Positions 1-5,414 of a stretch of 7,541 nt of DNA are shown here, one piece after another. The notes under the pieces were generated by a model that saw nothing but the letters and a program-made list of their open reading frames with translations, made no database searches and was not told the DNA's origin. Each line of letters opens with the position of its first letter. Position 1 is the stretch's first letter. The stretch spans positions 1-7,541 of the forward strand of contig JANXDN010000017.1 in assembly GCA_025058005.1 (NCBI GenBank), written 5' to 3'. The DNA is from Candidatus Aenigmatarchaeota archaeon. GTDB lineage: Archaea; Aenigmatarchaeota; Aenigmatarchaeia; CG10238-14. Made by a program: the position numbers and the translations under genes.

Positions 1-1059
1 TATGCAAGAGTTTGCTTGGATAGTTTGACAGTTAACTCCTATCAAGAATATCAATTCTCTGTTGAATCTGGAGTTGACTTGTCAAATGCGGGAGGGTCTC
101 CAAGCTCTAAAGTATTAATGATAAGAGCACCTGGTGCTAAAGAAGGTTTGGAAGAATTAGTAAGCGGAAATAAATATAGAACAGAAACAATATATATAGC
201 CTATAACAACACATCACCAGCAGGATTTGATGTGTATTATGTAGATACTAACAACAAAGTTCAAAAAGCCGGAAGAGTTAATGCAGATACATTGAGTGAT
301 ATAGCATATGTAAACTATCAAGATACAAAAGCTGAAGATTTAAAGTTGAAACTGCAAAGCGCAACTTCAACCAAATATTTATTAACAGTCGATGCTCCTG
401 ATTTAGATGATTTAGTAGCAGAATGGTCATTATCTGGTAATGCAATCAACAGTTTAGGTCAAAAAGCAAGTGATGCTGAAGGTCAAGAGTTAAAATGGAA
501 CGGAAATGAGATAGGTACAAAAGAATATGATCTAAGAACAGTATATGGTGTTGTCGTGAAGAACCCCGACAACAATGGTGCATCTGATAAAGTAGTCTTG
601 CATGTTCCAGCTGACCAAGTCAAAGCTAAAGTTGTAGTTTATGGTCCAGGTGGAACATCTACCACAACAGAAGGCGGTAAAATCAAGAAAGTGGTTCCTG
701 TCACAACAGCTGTCGCTAAACTAGATACAGAAGTGGACCCAACAACAGTTGATAAACACCTCGTCCTAGTAGGTGGTCCAGCTGTTAATAGTCTAACAGC
801 TCAAGCAATGGGTCTACCATTCCCAACCTATGGTGGTTCCGGTCGTTTGCCATTCGGTGAAGGAGAAGCTTATATAAGAGTTTACGACGGCGTCTTCAAA
901 CCGGGACAAGTTGTCGTTGTAGTTGCAGGTTGGGAGGCAGAACAAACAAGAATGGCAACCAGCTTGTTACAACAATACGACACATTTGATGAACAACTAG
1001 GCGATAATACTGCAGTCAAAGTTACAAGCCTCTCTGCAAGCGGAATTAGACCCGCTTAA
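1..1059 (+). CDS. S-layer protein, C-terminal part (5' end outside the window)
   Basis: This is the surface-layer protein that would form the cell's outer protein lattice. The frame is open from base 1 without a convincing start, so the gene begins upstream; about 352 residues are visible. The strongest signature is LVLVGGPAVN near visible residues 254-263. It is followed by a Gly-rich stretch and GEAYIRVYDGVFKPGQ, then a hydrophobic strand and a helix with AGWEAEQT. This order matches the C-terminal domain of archaeal (Methanococcus-type) S-layer proteins, Pfam S_layer_C, from memory. The protein ends SGIRPA with no C-terminal membrane anchor, so it must be held by lattice contacts or by its unseen N-terminal part. 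An NNTS stretch gives possible N-glycosylation sites. Codons ending in C (AAC, GAC, TTC, TAC) are commoner than in the flanking genes, as expected for a very highly expressed protein. The family call is firm; the exact subfamily is not. Confidence 0.85.
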   Translation, partial: YARVCLDSLTVNSYQEYQFSVESGVDLSNAGGSPSSKVLMIRAPGAKEGLEELVSGNKYRTETIYIAYNNTSPAGFDVYYVDTNNKVQKAGRVNADTLSDIAYVNYQDTKAEDLKLKLQSATSTKYLLTVDAPDLDDLVAEWSLSGNAINSLGQKASDAEGQELKWNGNEIGTKEYDLRTVYGVVVKNPDNNGASDKVVLHVPADQVKAKVVVYGPGGTSTTTEGGKIKKVVPVTTAVAKLDTEVDPTTVDKHLVLVGGPAVNSLTAQAMGLPFPTYGGSGRLPFGEGEAYIRVYDGVFKPGQVVVVVAGWEAEQTRMATSLLQQYDTFDEQLGDNTAVKVTSLSASGIRPA

Positions 1060-1073
1060 ACTTTACCATATCT

Positions 1074-1101
1074 CGGCTTGACTTTGGCCTTTTTTTCTTT
1101 T
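1074..1101 (+). terminator. T-rich terminator after the S-layer gene
   Basis: A weak GGCT/GGCC stem is followed by seven T residues (1090-1096) and further T-rich sequence, starting about 15 bases after the S-layer stop codon. Archaeal RNA polymerase terminates on T-runs, so this fits the end of the S-layer transcript. The stem is marginal and the T-run carries the call. Confidence 0.5.
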
Positions 1102-1107
1102 ATATTT
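1097..1107 (+). promoter_or_regulatory. TATA-like element upstream of the anchored protein gene
   Basis: TTTTATATTTT lies about 20-28 bases before the GTG at 1125 and overlaps the tail of the T-rich terminator. The spacing suits a TATA box for a leaderless or near-leaderless transcript. No Shine-Dalgarno sequence precedes the start. In AT-rich DNA this is suggestive only. Confidence 0.4.
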
Positions 1108-1124
1108 TGTGATAAACTCTTTAT

Positions 1125-1715
1125 GTGAGTTTAATGAAAATAAAAACAAAACTAAAAACATTTTTAGCGACTTTGGCATTTCTTTTGGTACTATCTTTAC
1201 TAATCTTAACACTCATTCAAATCATTATCGCATTAAAACCGGTAAGACATGTGAAATACAAAAATATAGTTTTTGAGTTTAGAGATGACGTGAAGAAAGC
1301 AGAAAAAATCAAGGTATATCCAAACGAAAAAATCCTTGGCAAACAGTTTTGGGATTATAAAATTCAAAACATCACATTAATGTTTAAACCAGATGACAAT
1401 TACAACAAATATTATCAATTGGCCGCTTTTGAGCTTACTTACAAACTTAAAAAGATGTATATGAGCTTGCGTCCATTAATAATTGAAAAAAATTTTGAAG
1501 CACGAGAAATAGAAAATTTCGACAACATTACAAGAGAAGAAGGAGTTTTAAAAATAATATTTGTGCCCCCACAACAATCAAACGAAACTATTATTAAAGT
1601 ATCAAGTAATAGGATTTACTTACATTGGGAAACGCCAAGAGATTTAGATTTGGCTACGATAAAAATAATTTTGTCTGCTTTGAAATACAATGGCAACTAT
1701 AGCTTGGTTATTTAA
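1125..1715 (+). CDS. N-terminally anchored extracytoplasmic protein, unknown function
   Basis: This is a protein of 196 residues from GTG at 1125, or 193 from ATG at 1134; the first start suits the TATA-like spacing slightly better. Residues 5-11 are basic and are followed by one long hydrophobic segment (about 13-37). This predicts a signal anchor with residues 40-196 outside the cell. The outer part has the pattern VKYKNIVFEFRDDVKKAEKI (43-62), then VYPNE, then an ITLMFKPDDNYNKYY strand (83-97), a helix AAFELTYKLKKMY (100-112), and near the C terminus IYLHWETPRDLDLATIKIIL (164-183). I recall a similar arrangement, with the closing D-L-D-L-A-T motif, in uncharacterised membrane-anchored proteins of DPANN-type archaea. 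No catalytic motif is visible. It follows the S-layer gene on the same strand after a terminator, so a cell-surface role is plausible but unproven. Confidence 0.75.
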   Translation: MSLMKIKTKLKTFLATLAFLLVLSLLILTLIQIIIALKPVRHVKYKNIVFEFRDDVKKAEKIKVYPNEKILGKQFWDYKIQNITLMFKPDDNYNKYYQLAAFELTYKLKKMYMSLRPLIIEKNFEAREIENFDNITREEGVLKIIFVPPQQSNETIIKVSSNRIYLHWETPRDLDLATIKIILSALKYNGNYSLVI

Positions 1716-1758
1716 AACGTGGGAAATTTTTTTGGTTTTAAAAACTTTAGTAAAAAAT
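1716..1758. terminator. Bidirectional T-run terminator between convergent genes
   Basis: This 43-base spacer lies between two convergent genes. It has seven T residues on the plus strand (1727-1733), 12 bases after the first gene's stop. It also has six A residues (1752-1757), which read as a T-run on the minus strand directly after the pth2 stop. Each run would end one of the converging transcripts. Confidence 0.5.
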
Positions 1759-2100
1759 TTAAAAGGGTTTTAGCTTTCTGGTTAATTTGTCTATCTTTTT
1801 TTCTTCTTCAGGACCTATACCTAAGGCTGTAATTGTTCCTGCTGGTATCTCAGTCAATCCTGCGTCTTTAACAAGATAACAAGGAAGTTTGAGTTTCTTA
1901 GCTTCTTTATGCAATTTGAGAATCTCCTCCTCGCTATCAACAGCTAGCACTACTTTCTTTGCACCGCTTTGCTCCCAGTTTTTGATGACATACCAATTCG
2001 CTAACTCAAACGCATGTACCGCGGCATGACATGCCTGCACAGCTGCCTTACCTTTCGACAGCTTCAAGTCTCTTCTCAAAATTATTACCTGCTTGTACAT
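1759..2100 (-). CDS. pth2: Peptidyl-tRNA hydrolase type 2 (Pth2)
   Basis: Pth2 cleaves the ester bond of peptidyl-tRNAs released prematurely from ribosomes, recycling tRNA in the cytoplasm. The 113-residue protein has the family's usual length and covers the complete fold. It opens YKQVIILRRDLKLSKGKAA with the Lys-Gly-Lys motif at 16-18. The helix VQACHAAVHAF (21-31) carries the conserved Gln and His. The end holds DAGLTEIPAGTITALGIGP (79-97), with the Asp, Thr and Gly-Thr residues that form the active-site cleft in this family. The ATG is two bases after the stop of the upstream minus-strand gene and is preceded by a weak AGGAT-type ribosome site, so the two are probably co-transcribed. Nothing is missing or truncated. 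This is one of the surest calls in the window. Confidence 0.96.
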   Translation of the reverse strand: MYKQVIILRRDLKLSKGKAAVQACHAAVHAFELANWYVIKNWEQSGAKKVVLAVDSEEEILKLHKEAKKLKLPCYLVKDAGLTEIPAGTITALGIGPEEEKKIDKLTRKLKPF

Positions 2101-2102
2101 AA

Positions 2103-2534
2103 CTATCCTATGTATCTCATATCTCTTTGTTCGCTTTTAGGCAAAACAAGATTTGGAAACATTATTGGAGGGGGTAAACTCATATCTTCAGCTAAATTTA
2201 TTTCTATTGTCATACACTTCCTAAAGAGAAAATTCTTCACTTCAACATCAACCTCGGGTAAAATCTTTTTCTCCTTTTTCCACAAGTTTAAAGCCTCCTT
2301 TACATGAATGCCTATATACAAAACATTTCCCTCCAATTTCATCTCTCCTATATCTGGCTCATACTTTGTCAAAAACTCAAAAGATATGTTCAACGCATCC
2401 TCTTTTTTCTTTACCCCTATAGTGGTTTTTTCTATTTGAGTTAAACTCACAGTTGTATTTATGTCTATTTTTTCCCTTAATGTCTGCCTTCTATTTGCAG
2501 TAATACCTCTCAAATAAAAACCTATCACTGGCAT
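2103..2534 (-). CDS. Conserved archaeal-type protein, possibly SecB-like chaperone
   Basis: This soluble protein of 143 residues has no signal peptide. Residues 1-78 are rich in predicted beta strands: IDINTTVSLTQIE at 23-35, ALNISFEFLTKYEP at 47-60, and IGEMKLEGNVLYIG at 62-75. They are followed by a charged segment KEALNLWKKEKK (79-90). A helical stretch VEVKNFLFRKCMTIEINLAED (97-117) comes next, then Pro-rich SLPPPIMFP (119-127). The order of four strands, helix and a Pro-rich end after a helix recalls the SecB fold, in which the last helix is followed by a proline-containing loop; an archaeal SecB-like protein is known in Methanocaldococcus. The resemblance is topological and weak, so function should be treated as unknown. 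The gene starts from its own ATG with a TATA-like element 26 bases upstream and leads into pth2. That neighbour suggests a role near nascent or stalled polypeptides. Confidence 0.75.
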   Translation of the reverse strand: MPVIGFYLRGITANRRQTLREKIDINTTVSLTQIEKTTIGVKKKEDALNISFEFLTKYEPDIGEMKLEGNVLYIGIHVKEALNLWKKEKKILPEVDVEVKNFLFRKCMTIEINLAEDMSLPPPIMFPNLVLPKSEQRDMRYIG

Positions 2535-2543
2535 TTATTAATA
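2534..2543 (+). promoter_or_regulatory. TATA-like element for the first DJ-1 gene
   Basis: TTTATTAATA is centred 30 bases before the ATG at 2569. No Shine-Dalgarno sequence is present, so a leaderless mRNA starting at or next to the ATG is expected. The element abuts the start codon of the divergent gene. Confidence 0.45.
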
Positions 2544-2557
2544 GTTGTAAAACAAAA

Positions 2558-2566
2558 ATTAAATTA
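2558..2566 (-). promoter_or_regulatory. TATA-like element for the SecB-like/pth2 pair
   Basis: On the minus strand this reads TAATTTAAT, centred about 27 bases before the ATG at 2534. The 5' leader would be very short or absent. It shares the 34-base divergent spacer with the plus-strand promoter. Confidence 0.4.
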
Positions 2567-2568
2567 GT

Positions 2569-3081
2569 ATGCCTTCGGCTTTGATTATTATATCTCAAAC
2601 AAATTTTAACGAAACTGAATTTTCTACTACAAAACAAATACTTTCCCAAAAATTTAATGTAGAGGTGGCTTCTATTTCCTTAGAAGAGTGTATAGGTATG
2701 AAAGGTTTGAGGGTGAAGCCAAATAAGACGGTAAAAGACGCTTTAAAAAAGGAATATGATGTTTTAGCAATCATTGGTGGCTCGGGTTGTTTTGCATTAG
2801 CAGACTATCCAGAAGTAATAGAAATAATTAGAAAACATGCAGAAAAAAACAAAATAGTATCTGCGATTTGTTTAGCACCTGCTATACTAGCAAAGGCCGG
2901 CGTACTCAAAAACACTATGGCAACAGTTTACCCAATAGATTGGGCAATAAACTTGCTCCAGAAAGAAGGTGCACATTATATGGCTAAAAGTGTTGTAGCC
3001 GACGGCAATATAATCACTTCTAATGGTCCACAATCGGCAGAAGAGTTTGCCAAAACAATACTTAAAAAGTTTGAAAAATAA
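2569..3081 (+). CDS. DJ-1/PfpI family protein with intact catalytic cysteine
   Basis: This is a member of the DJ-1/ThiJ/PfpI superfamily, 170 residues long and complete. These proteins have a flavodoxin-like Rossmann fold with a reactive cysteine at a nucleophile elbow. Family members have been described as proteases, glyoxalases, deglycases or redox-sensing chaperones. Visible landmarks are SALIIISQTNFNETEF (3-18), with Glu15 or Glu17 in the place of the family's conserved acidic residue; DVLAIIGGSGCFAL (64-77), the Gly-Gly loop; and VSAICLAPAILAKAGVL (97-113), with Cys101 as the predicted nucleophile. The residue after Cys is Leu, not the His of classical PfpI proteases, which argues against a protease of that type. 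IITSNGPQSAEEFA follows near the C terminus, as is usual. It heads a plus-strand cluster with a cysteine-less paralogue and a small winged-helix-like protein. The substrate cannot be deduced. Confidence 0.92.
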   Translation: MPSALIIISQTNFNETEFSTTKQILSQKFNVEVASISLEECIGMKGLRVKPNKTVKDALKKEYDVLAIIGGSGCFALADYPEVIEIIRKHAEKNKIVSAICLAPAILAKAGVLKNTMATVYPIDWAINLLQKEGAHYMAKSVVADGNIITSNGPQSAEEFAKTILKKFEK

Positions 3082-3096
3082 TTATATGCATAAATA

Positions 3097-3103
3097 AGGT
3101 GAG
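3097..3103 (+). promoter_or_regulatory. Shine-Dalgarno site deciding the GTG start at 3109
   Basis: AGGTGAG matches the archaeal 16S rRNA 3' tail and ends five bases before the GTG at 3109. It supports this non-ATG start. It also suggests that the second DJ-1 gene is translated from a longer mRNA begun upstream, unlike the leaderless starts elsewhere in the window. Confidence 0.7.
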
Positions 3104-3108
3104 ATTTT

Positions 3109-3639
3109 GTGAAACTCGTTGTTCCTGTGGTAAATGGTTTTGAAGATATCGAGCTTATAACAGTTGTTGATGTTTTGAGAAGAGCTGGTCTACAAGTAGA
3201 TATAGTTGGTTTAAATGCTAGCATGGCTGAAGGTAAGAGTAAAATAAAAATAATGGTGGACAAGAAATTTCAAGATGTTTCTATGAGAGATTATGATGGC
3301 ATAGTACTAGTAGGTGGCCCGGGTTATGTCAAACTCGAAAAGATGGCTATATTGAATGATTACATAAAAGCTTTTGCCGCCCAAGGTAAGCTGTTGGCTG
3401 CCATAGGTGAAGCTGTTGCAATATTTGCCAAAAATGGTTTGTTGGACAATAGAAAGGCTGTTATAGCTCCTGGTATGGAAAAGCTTTTAGCCTATCCAAG
3501 AGATCAACCTGTTATAGTTGATCAAAACATTATTACTTCTCAAGCGCCTGGGACAGCGATGCAGTTTGCCTTAGCAATAGTGAAAAAGCTTAAAGGGGAT
3601 CAAGCAGCTTTACAATTAAAAAAAGAGTTGGTTGCATGA
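3109..3639 (+). CDS. DJ-1-like protein lacking the catalytic cysteine (probable pseudoenzyme)
   Basis: This is a second DJ-1/ThiJ-type protein, 176 residues, translated from GTG with a good ribosome site. The fold landmarks are intact. MKLVVPVVNGFEDIELITVV (1-20) holds the conserved acidic position at Glu15. YDGIVLVGGPGYV (62-74) is the Gly-Gly loop. IITSQAPGTAMQFALAIVKKL (141-161) is the usual closing segment. The nucleophile elbow, however, reads LLAAIGEAVAIFAKNGLL, with Gly100 where family members have Cys, and the whole protein contains no cysteine. The Gly codon is GGT, one base from TGT. Without the thiol, the usual DJ-1 hydrolase, glyoxalase or oxidation-sensing chemistry should be lost, leaving a binding, scaffold or regulatory role, perhaps as a heteromer with its upstream neighbour 27 bases away. 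A base-calling error is the main alternative. Its stop overlaps the next gene's start (ATGA). Confidence 0.9.
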   Translation: MKLVVPVVNGFEDIELITVVDVLRRAGLQVDIVGLNASMAEGKSKIKIMVDKKFQDVSMRDYDGIVLVGGPGYVKLEKMAILNDYIKAFAAQGKLLAAIGEAVAIFAKNGLLDNRKAVIAPGMEKLLAYPRDQPVIVDQNIITSQAPGTAMQFALAIVKKLKGDQAALQLKKELVA

Positions 3640-3863
3640 AAGATGAAATAGTGAAAGAAATTATGAGGATTATGAAAGAAAAGCAAGTTGCAAGAAAAGT
3701 AGAATTGTTTGAACAGGTTTCAAAAAAGAAAAAAGTTTCAAAAAAAGATTTTGAAAAAATTGTTAATGAACTCATTGAAAAAAATTGGATAAAAAGTATA
3801 TATGGAGGAAATACTACTTTTGCTCTGACACAAAGTGGATTAAAAGAGTCTAAATTAAAATAA
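3636..3863 (+). CDS. Small winged-helix-like protein, putative DNA-binding regulator
   Basis: This protein of 75 residues is very rich in Lys and Glu. Its ATG overlaps the preceding stop codon (ATGA), which indicates translational coupling with the cysteine-less DJ-1 paralogue. The predicted layout is helix 1 (2-15, EIVKEIMRIMKE), helix 2 (21-28, KVELFEQV), helix 3 (34-48, VSKKDFEKIVNELIE), then NWIKSIYGGNTTFALTQSGLKE (49-70). That last part reads as two short strands with a turn, closing with the L-T-x-x-G-L-K pattern common at the end of archaeal winged-helix domains. A basic KKKK run lies just before helix 3. A DNA-binding role is inferred from shape and charge, not from a recognised family. 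Its position in the DJ-1 cluster suggests that it regulates that operon or works with the DJ-1 proteins. An RNA-binding role is possible. Confidence 0.72.
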   Translation: MKDEIVKEIMRIMKEKQVARKVELFEQVSKKKKVSKKDFEKIVNELIEKNWIKSIYGGNTTFALTQSGLKESKLK

Positions 3864-3886
3864 TTGCTCGGTAATTAATTTCTTAT

Positions 3887-3959
3887 AGCCCTGTGGTGTA
3901 GTGGTCAAGCACGCGAGGCTCTGGACCTCGAGACCCCAGTTCGAATCTGGGCAGGGCTA
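3887..3959 (+). tRNA. trnQ: tRNA-Gln (anticodon CUG)
   Basis: The full cloverleaf can be drawn. The acceptor stem AGCCCTG/CAGGGCT (3887-3893 with 3952-3958) is perfect. The D stem GTGT/GCAC has a loop containing GG. The anticodon stem CGAGG/CCTCG encloses CTCTGGA, giving anticodon CTG at 3921-3923, which reads CAG. The variable loop is 4 bases, and the T stem CCCAG/CTGGG has the standard TTCGAAT loop. The discriminator is A and CCA is not encoded. There is no intron. The first pair is A1-U72, the pair expected in archaeal tRNA-Gln charged indirectly through Glu-tRNA-Gln by GatDE. It sits 23 bases after the winged-helix gene on the same strand, so it may be processed from the upstream transcript or use an AT-rich promoter overlapping the end of that gene. 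Confidence 0.97.
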
Positions 3960-3960
3960 A

Positions 3961-3970
3961 TTTTAATAAG
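3961..3970 (+). promoter_or_regulatory. TATA-like element for the DedA-type gene
   Basis: TTTTAATAAG directly after the tRNA is centred about 30 bases before the ATG at 3996. The spacing fits a leaderless start there rather than at the upstream TTG (3972). It could also serve as the T-rich end of the tRNA transcript. Confidence 0.35.
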
Positions 3971-3995
3971 TTTGTCTTACGAAACAAATATATCA

Positions 3996-4625
3996 ATGTT
4001 TGAGAATTTAGTTTATCACATAGTGCATACTTATGGATATGTAGGAATTTTTTTTCTTATGATTTTACAAACAGTTCTTGTTGTTATACCATCTGAAGCT
4101 GTAATTGCTTTATCTGGGGCTTTGGGTTTGAATTTAGTAAAAGTAGCATTATCCGTGTTTTTTGGTCTTCTTGTGGGCTCTATGGTAGCATTCTATATTT
4201 CAAGATATTTTGGGAGAAAAATAGTTGAAAAAATTGTGGGTAAAGATTGGATAGAAGAAGTTGATAATTGGATAGAAAAAAATGGGAGCAAGGCTATACT
4301 CATAGCAAGAATAATTCCACTAATACCTTTTGATTTAATAAGCTATGTGTCTGGTTTAACGAAACTTGAGTTTAAAAAATACTTTTTTGCTACTGTAATA
4401 GGTATGATACCTAGAATATTGTTTCTTCTACTTATAGGTGGTTCTGCTAGAGCTATACTATCGATTATAGGCTTGGGTATAGATTTTATACTTGTATTTG
4501 GTATAATAGGGATAATGATCCTTATCTTTCTTGAAAAAAGAGGGTATGTGAGCTGGATAAAATCTTTTGTTTTTGAAAAAATAATAAAACCAAAGAAGTT
4601 TTATAGGAAGAAAACCATAAAATAA
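3996..4625 (+). CDS. DedA/TVP38-family (SNARE-associated PF09335) membrane protein
   Basis: This is an integral membrane protein of the DedA superfamily, whose members act as lipid scramblases or flippases and proton-dependent transporters. It is 209 residues from ATG at 3996; an in-frame TTG at 3972 would add eight residues but has no ribosome site and lies 13 bases from the tRNA. Numbering from the ATG, the landmarks are YGYVGIFFLMILQTVLVVIPSEAV (13-36, with the conserved Pro-Ser-Glu re-entrant loop), GSMVAFYISRYFGRK (61-75), then IEKNGSKAILIARIIPLIPFDLISYVSGL (93-121) with the hallmark Arg before the second re-entrant loop. Two closing hydrophobic helices follow (about 138-180) and then a Lys-rich cytoplasmic tail. 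The RIIPLIPFD form is closer to TVP38/TMEM64 proteins than to bacterial DedA proper. The stop is five bases before acdB, suggesting co-transcription. The lipid or ion substrate is unknown. Confidence 0.9.
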   Translation: MFENLVYHIVHTYGYVGIFFLMILQTVLVVIPSEAVIALSGALGLNLVKVALSVFFGLLVGSMVAFYISRYFGRKIVEKIVGKDWIEEVDNWIEKNGSKAILIARIIPLIPFDLISYVSGLTKLEFKKYFFATVIGMIPRILFLLLIGGSARAILSIIGLGIDFILVFGIIGIMILIFLEKRGYVSWIKSFVFEKIIKPKKFYRKKTIK

Positions 4626-4630
4626 GATTA

Positions 4631-5311
4631 ATGAATGTGAAGAGTTTTTTGCAAGAATTAAAGCAAAAAGGTAGAAGAAATTTAACTGAAAATGAGGCTA
4701 TGCAGATACTTTCAAAATATGGAATAAAAGTTGTTAATGGGAGTGTTGTGAAAAAATTTGAAGAGGCGGTTCAAATAGCTGAAAAAGTGGGCTACCCTAT
4801 TGTGTTAAAAATAGTTTCAAAAGATGTTTTGCACAAAACAAATGTTGGTGGGGTTATAGTTAATATAAATTCATCAGAGGAGTTAGAAACTGCTTATAAT
4901 AAACTACTAAAAAATGCAAAGTCTTTAAATATTTCCTTGGAAGGTGTGTTTGTACAAAAAATGTTAAAAGGATACTATGAGGTTATAGTTGGTGGAAAAA
5001 GAGACAAAGTATTTGGGCCGACGGTGATGTTTGGTTTAGGTGGAATATTTGTGGAGGTTTTGGAAGATATTAGTCTTAGGATAGCTCCTATAGATTTAAA
5101 AGAAGCGGTGAAAATGATAGAAGAGACGAAAGCGGTGAAAATATTGAAAGGTGTAAGAGGTGAAAAAGCAAACATAAATGAAATAGCAAAAACTTTAACA
5201 AGGGTATCAAGGATTATGGTAGAAAATCCTGAAATAGCTGAATTGGATATAAATCCTCTTATGGTTAAAGATGAAGCTATAGCGACTGATGCACGGATAA
5301 TTTTATTTTAG
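4631..5311 (+). CDS. acdB: ADP-forming acetyl-CoA synthetase, beta subunit
   Basis: This is the ATP-grasp subunit of ADP-forming acyl-CoA synthetase. Together with the alpha subunit it converts acetyl-CoA, ADP and phosphate to acetate, CoA and ATP, the archaeal way of gaining ATP from fermentation of pyruvate or amino acids. At 226 residues it is full length for a separate beta chain. Landmarks are the N-terminal EAMQILSKYGIKV (22-34), YPIVLKIVSKDVLHKTNVGGV (55-75) with His68 matching the beta-subunit histidine proposed as a phospho-relay residue in the Pyrococcus enzyme, YYEVIVGG (115-122), FGPTVMFGLGGIFVEVLED (128-146), and ELDINPL (204-210) with the metal-binding Asp/Asn. No alpha subunit is visible, so it must be encoded elsewhere. 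Five bases separate it from the DedA-type gene; no clear ribosome site precedes the ATG. Confidence 0.93.
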   Translation: MNVKSFLQELKQKGRRNLTENEAMQILSKYGIKVVNGSVVKKFEEAVQIAEKVGYPIVLKIVSKDVLHKTNVGGVIVNINSSEELETAYNKLLKNAKSLNISLEGVFVQKMLKGYYEVIVGGKRDKVFGPTVMFGLGGIFVEVLEDISLRIAPIDLKEAVKMIEETKAVKILKGVRGEKANINEIAKTLTRVSRIMVENPEIAELDINPLMVKDEAIATDARIILF

Positions 5312-5383
5312 AGATTTCGTTGATCTGTAACTCTTAGAAGGTGAAATAAATTTTTGACAAAATTTAAGAATAATATCAACAAA

Positions 5384-5390
5384 TTTATAA
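5384..5390 (+). promoter_or_regulatory. TATA box upstream of the small membrane protein gene
   Basis: TTTATAA is centred 28 bases before the ATG at 5415, with no Shine-Dalgarno sequence in between. This is good spacing for a leaderless archaeal transcript. It supports that start and suggests the gene is not simply an extension of the acdB operon. Confidence 0.5.
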
Positions 5391-5414
5391 GAAAGTGACC
5401 TATAATAAAATATA

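Noticed and set aside
2014..2307. A 97-codon plus-strand frame antisense to pth2 and the SecB-like gene.
   Set aside because: It lies opposite a secure pth2 gene, has low-complexity Ser/Phe/Lys composition, and has no ribosome site or family resemblance.
3719..3760. A-rich runs in the winged-helix gene that could cause programmed or artefactual frameshifting.
   Set aside because: The frame continues through them into a sensible wing and C terminus, so no shift is needed.
5354..5398. A 14-codon TTG-started mini-frame after an AGGTGAA sequence (5338-5344), encoding a Lys-rich peptide.
   Set aside because: It is too short to separate from chance, and the TATA box of the next gene falls inside it. 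The ribosome-site match could be coincidental.
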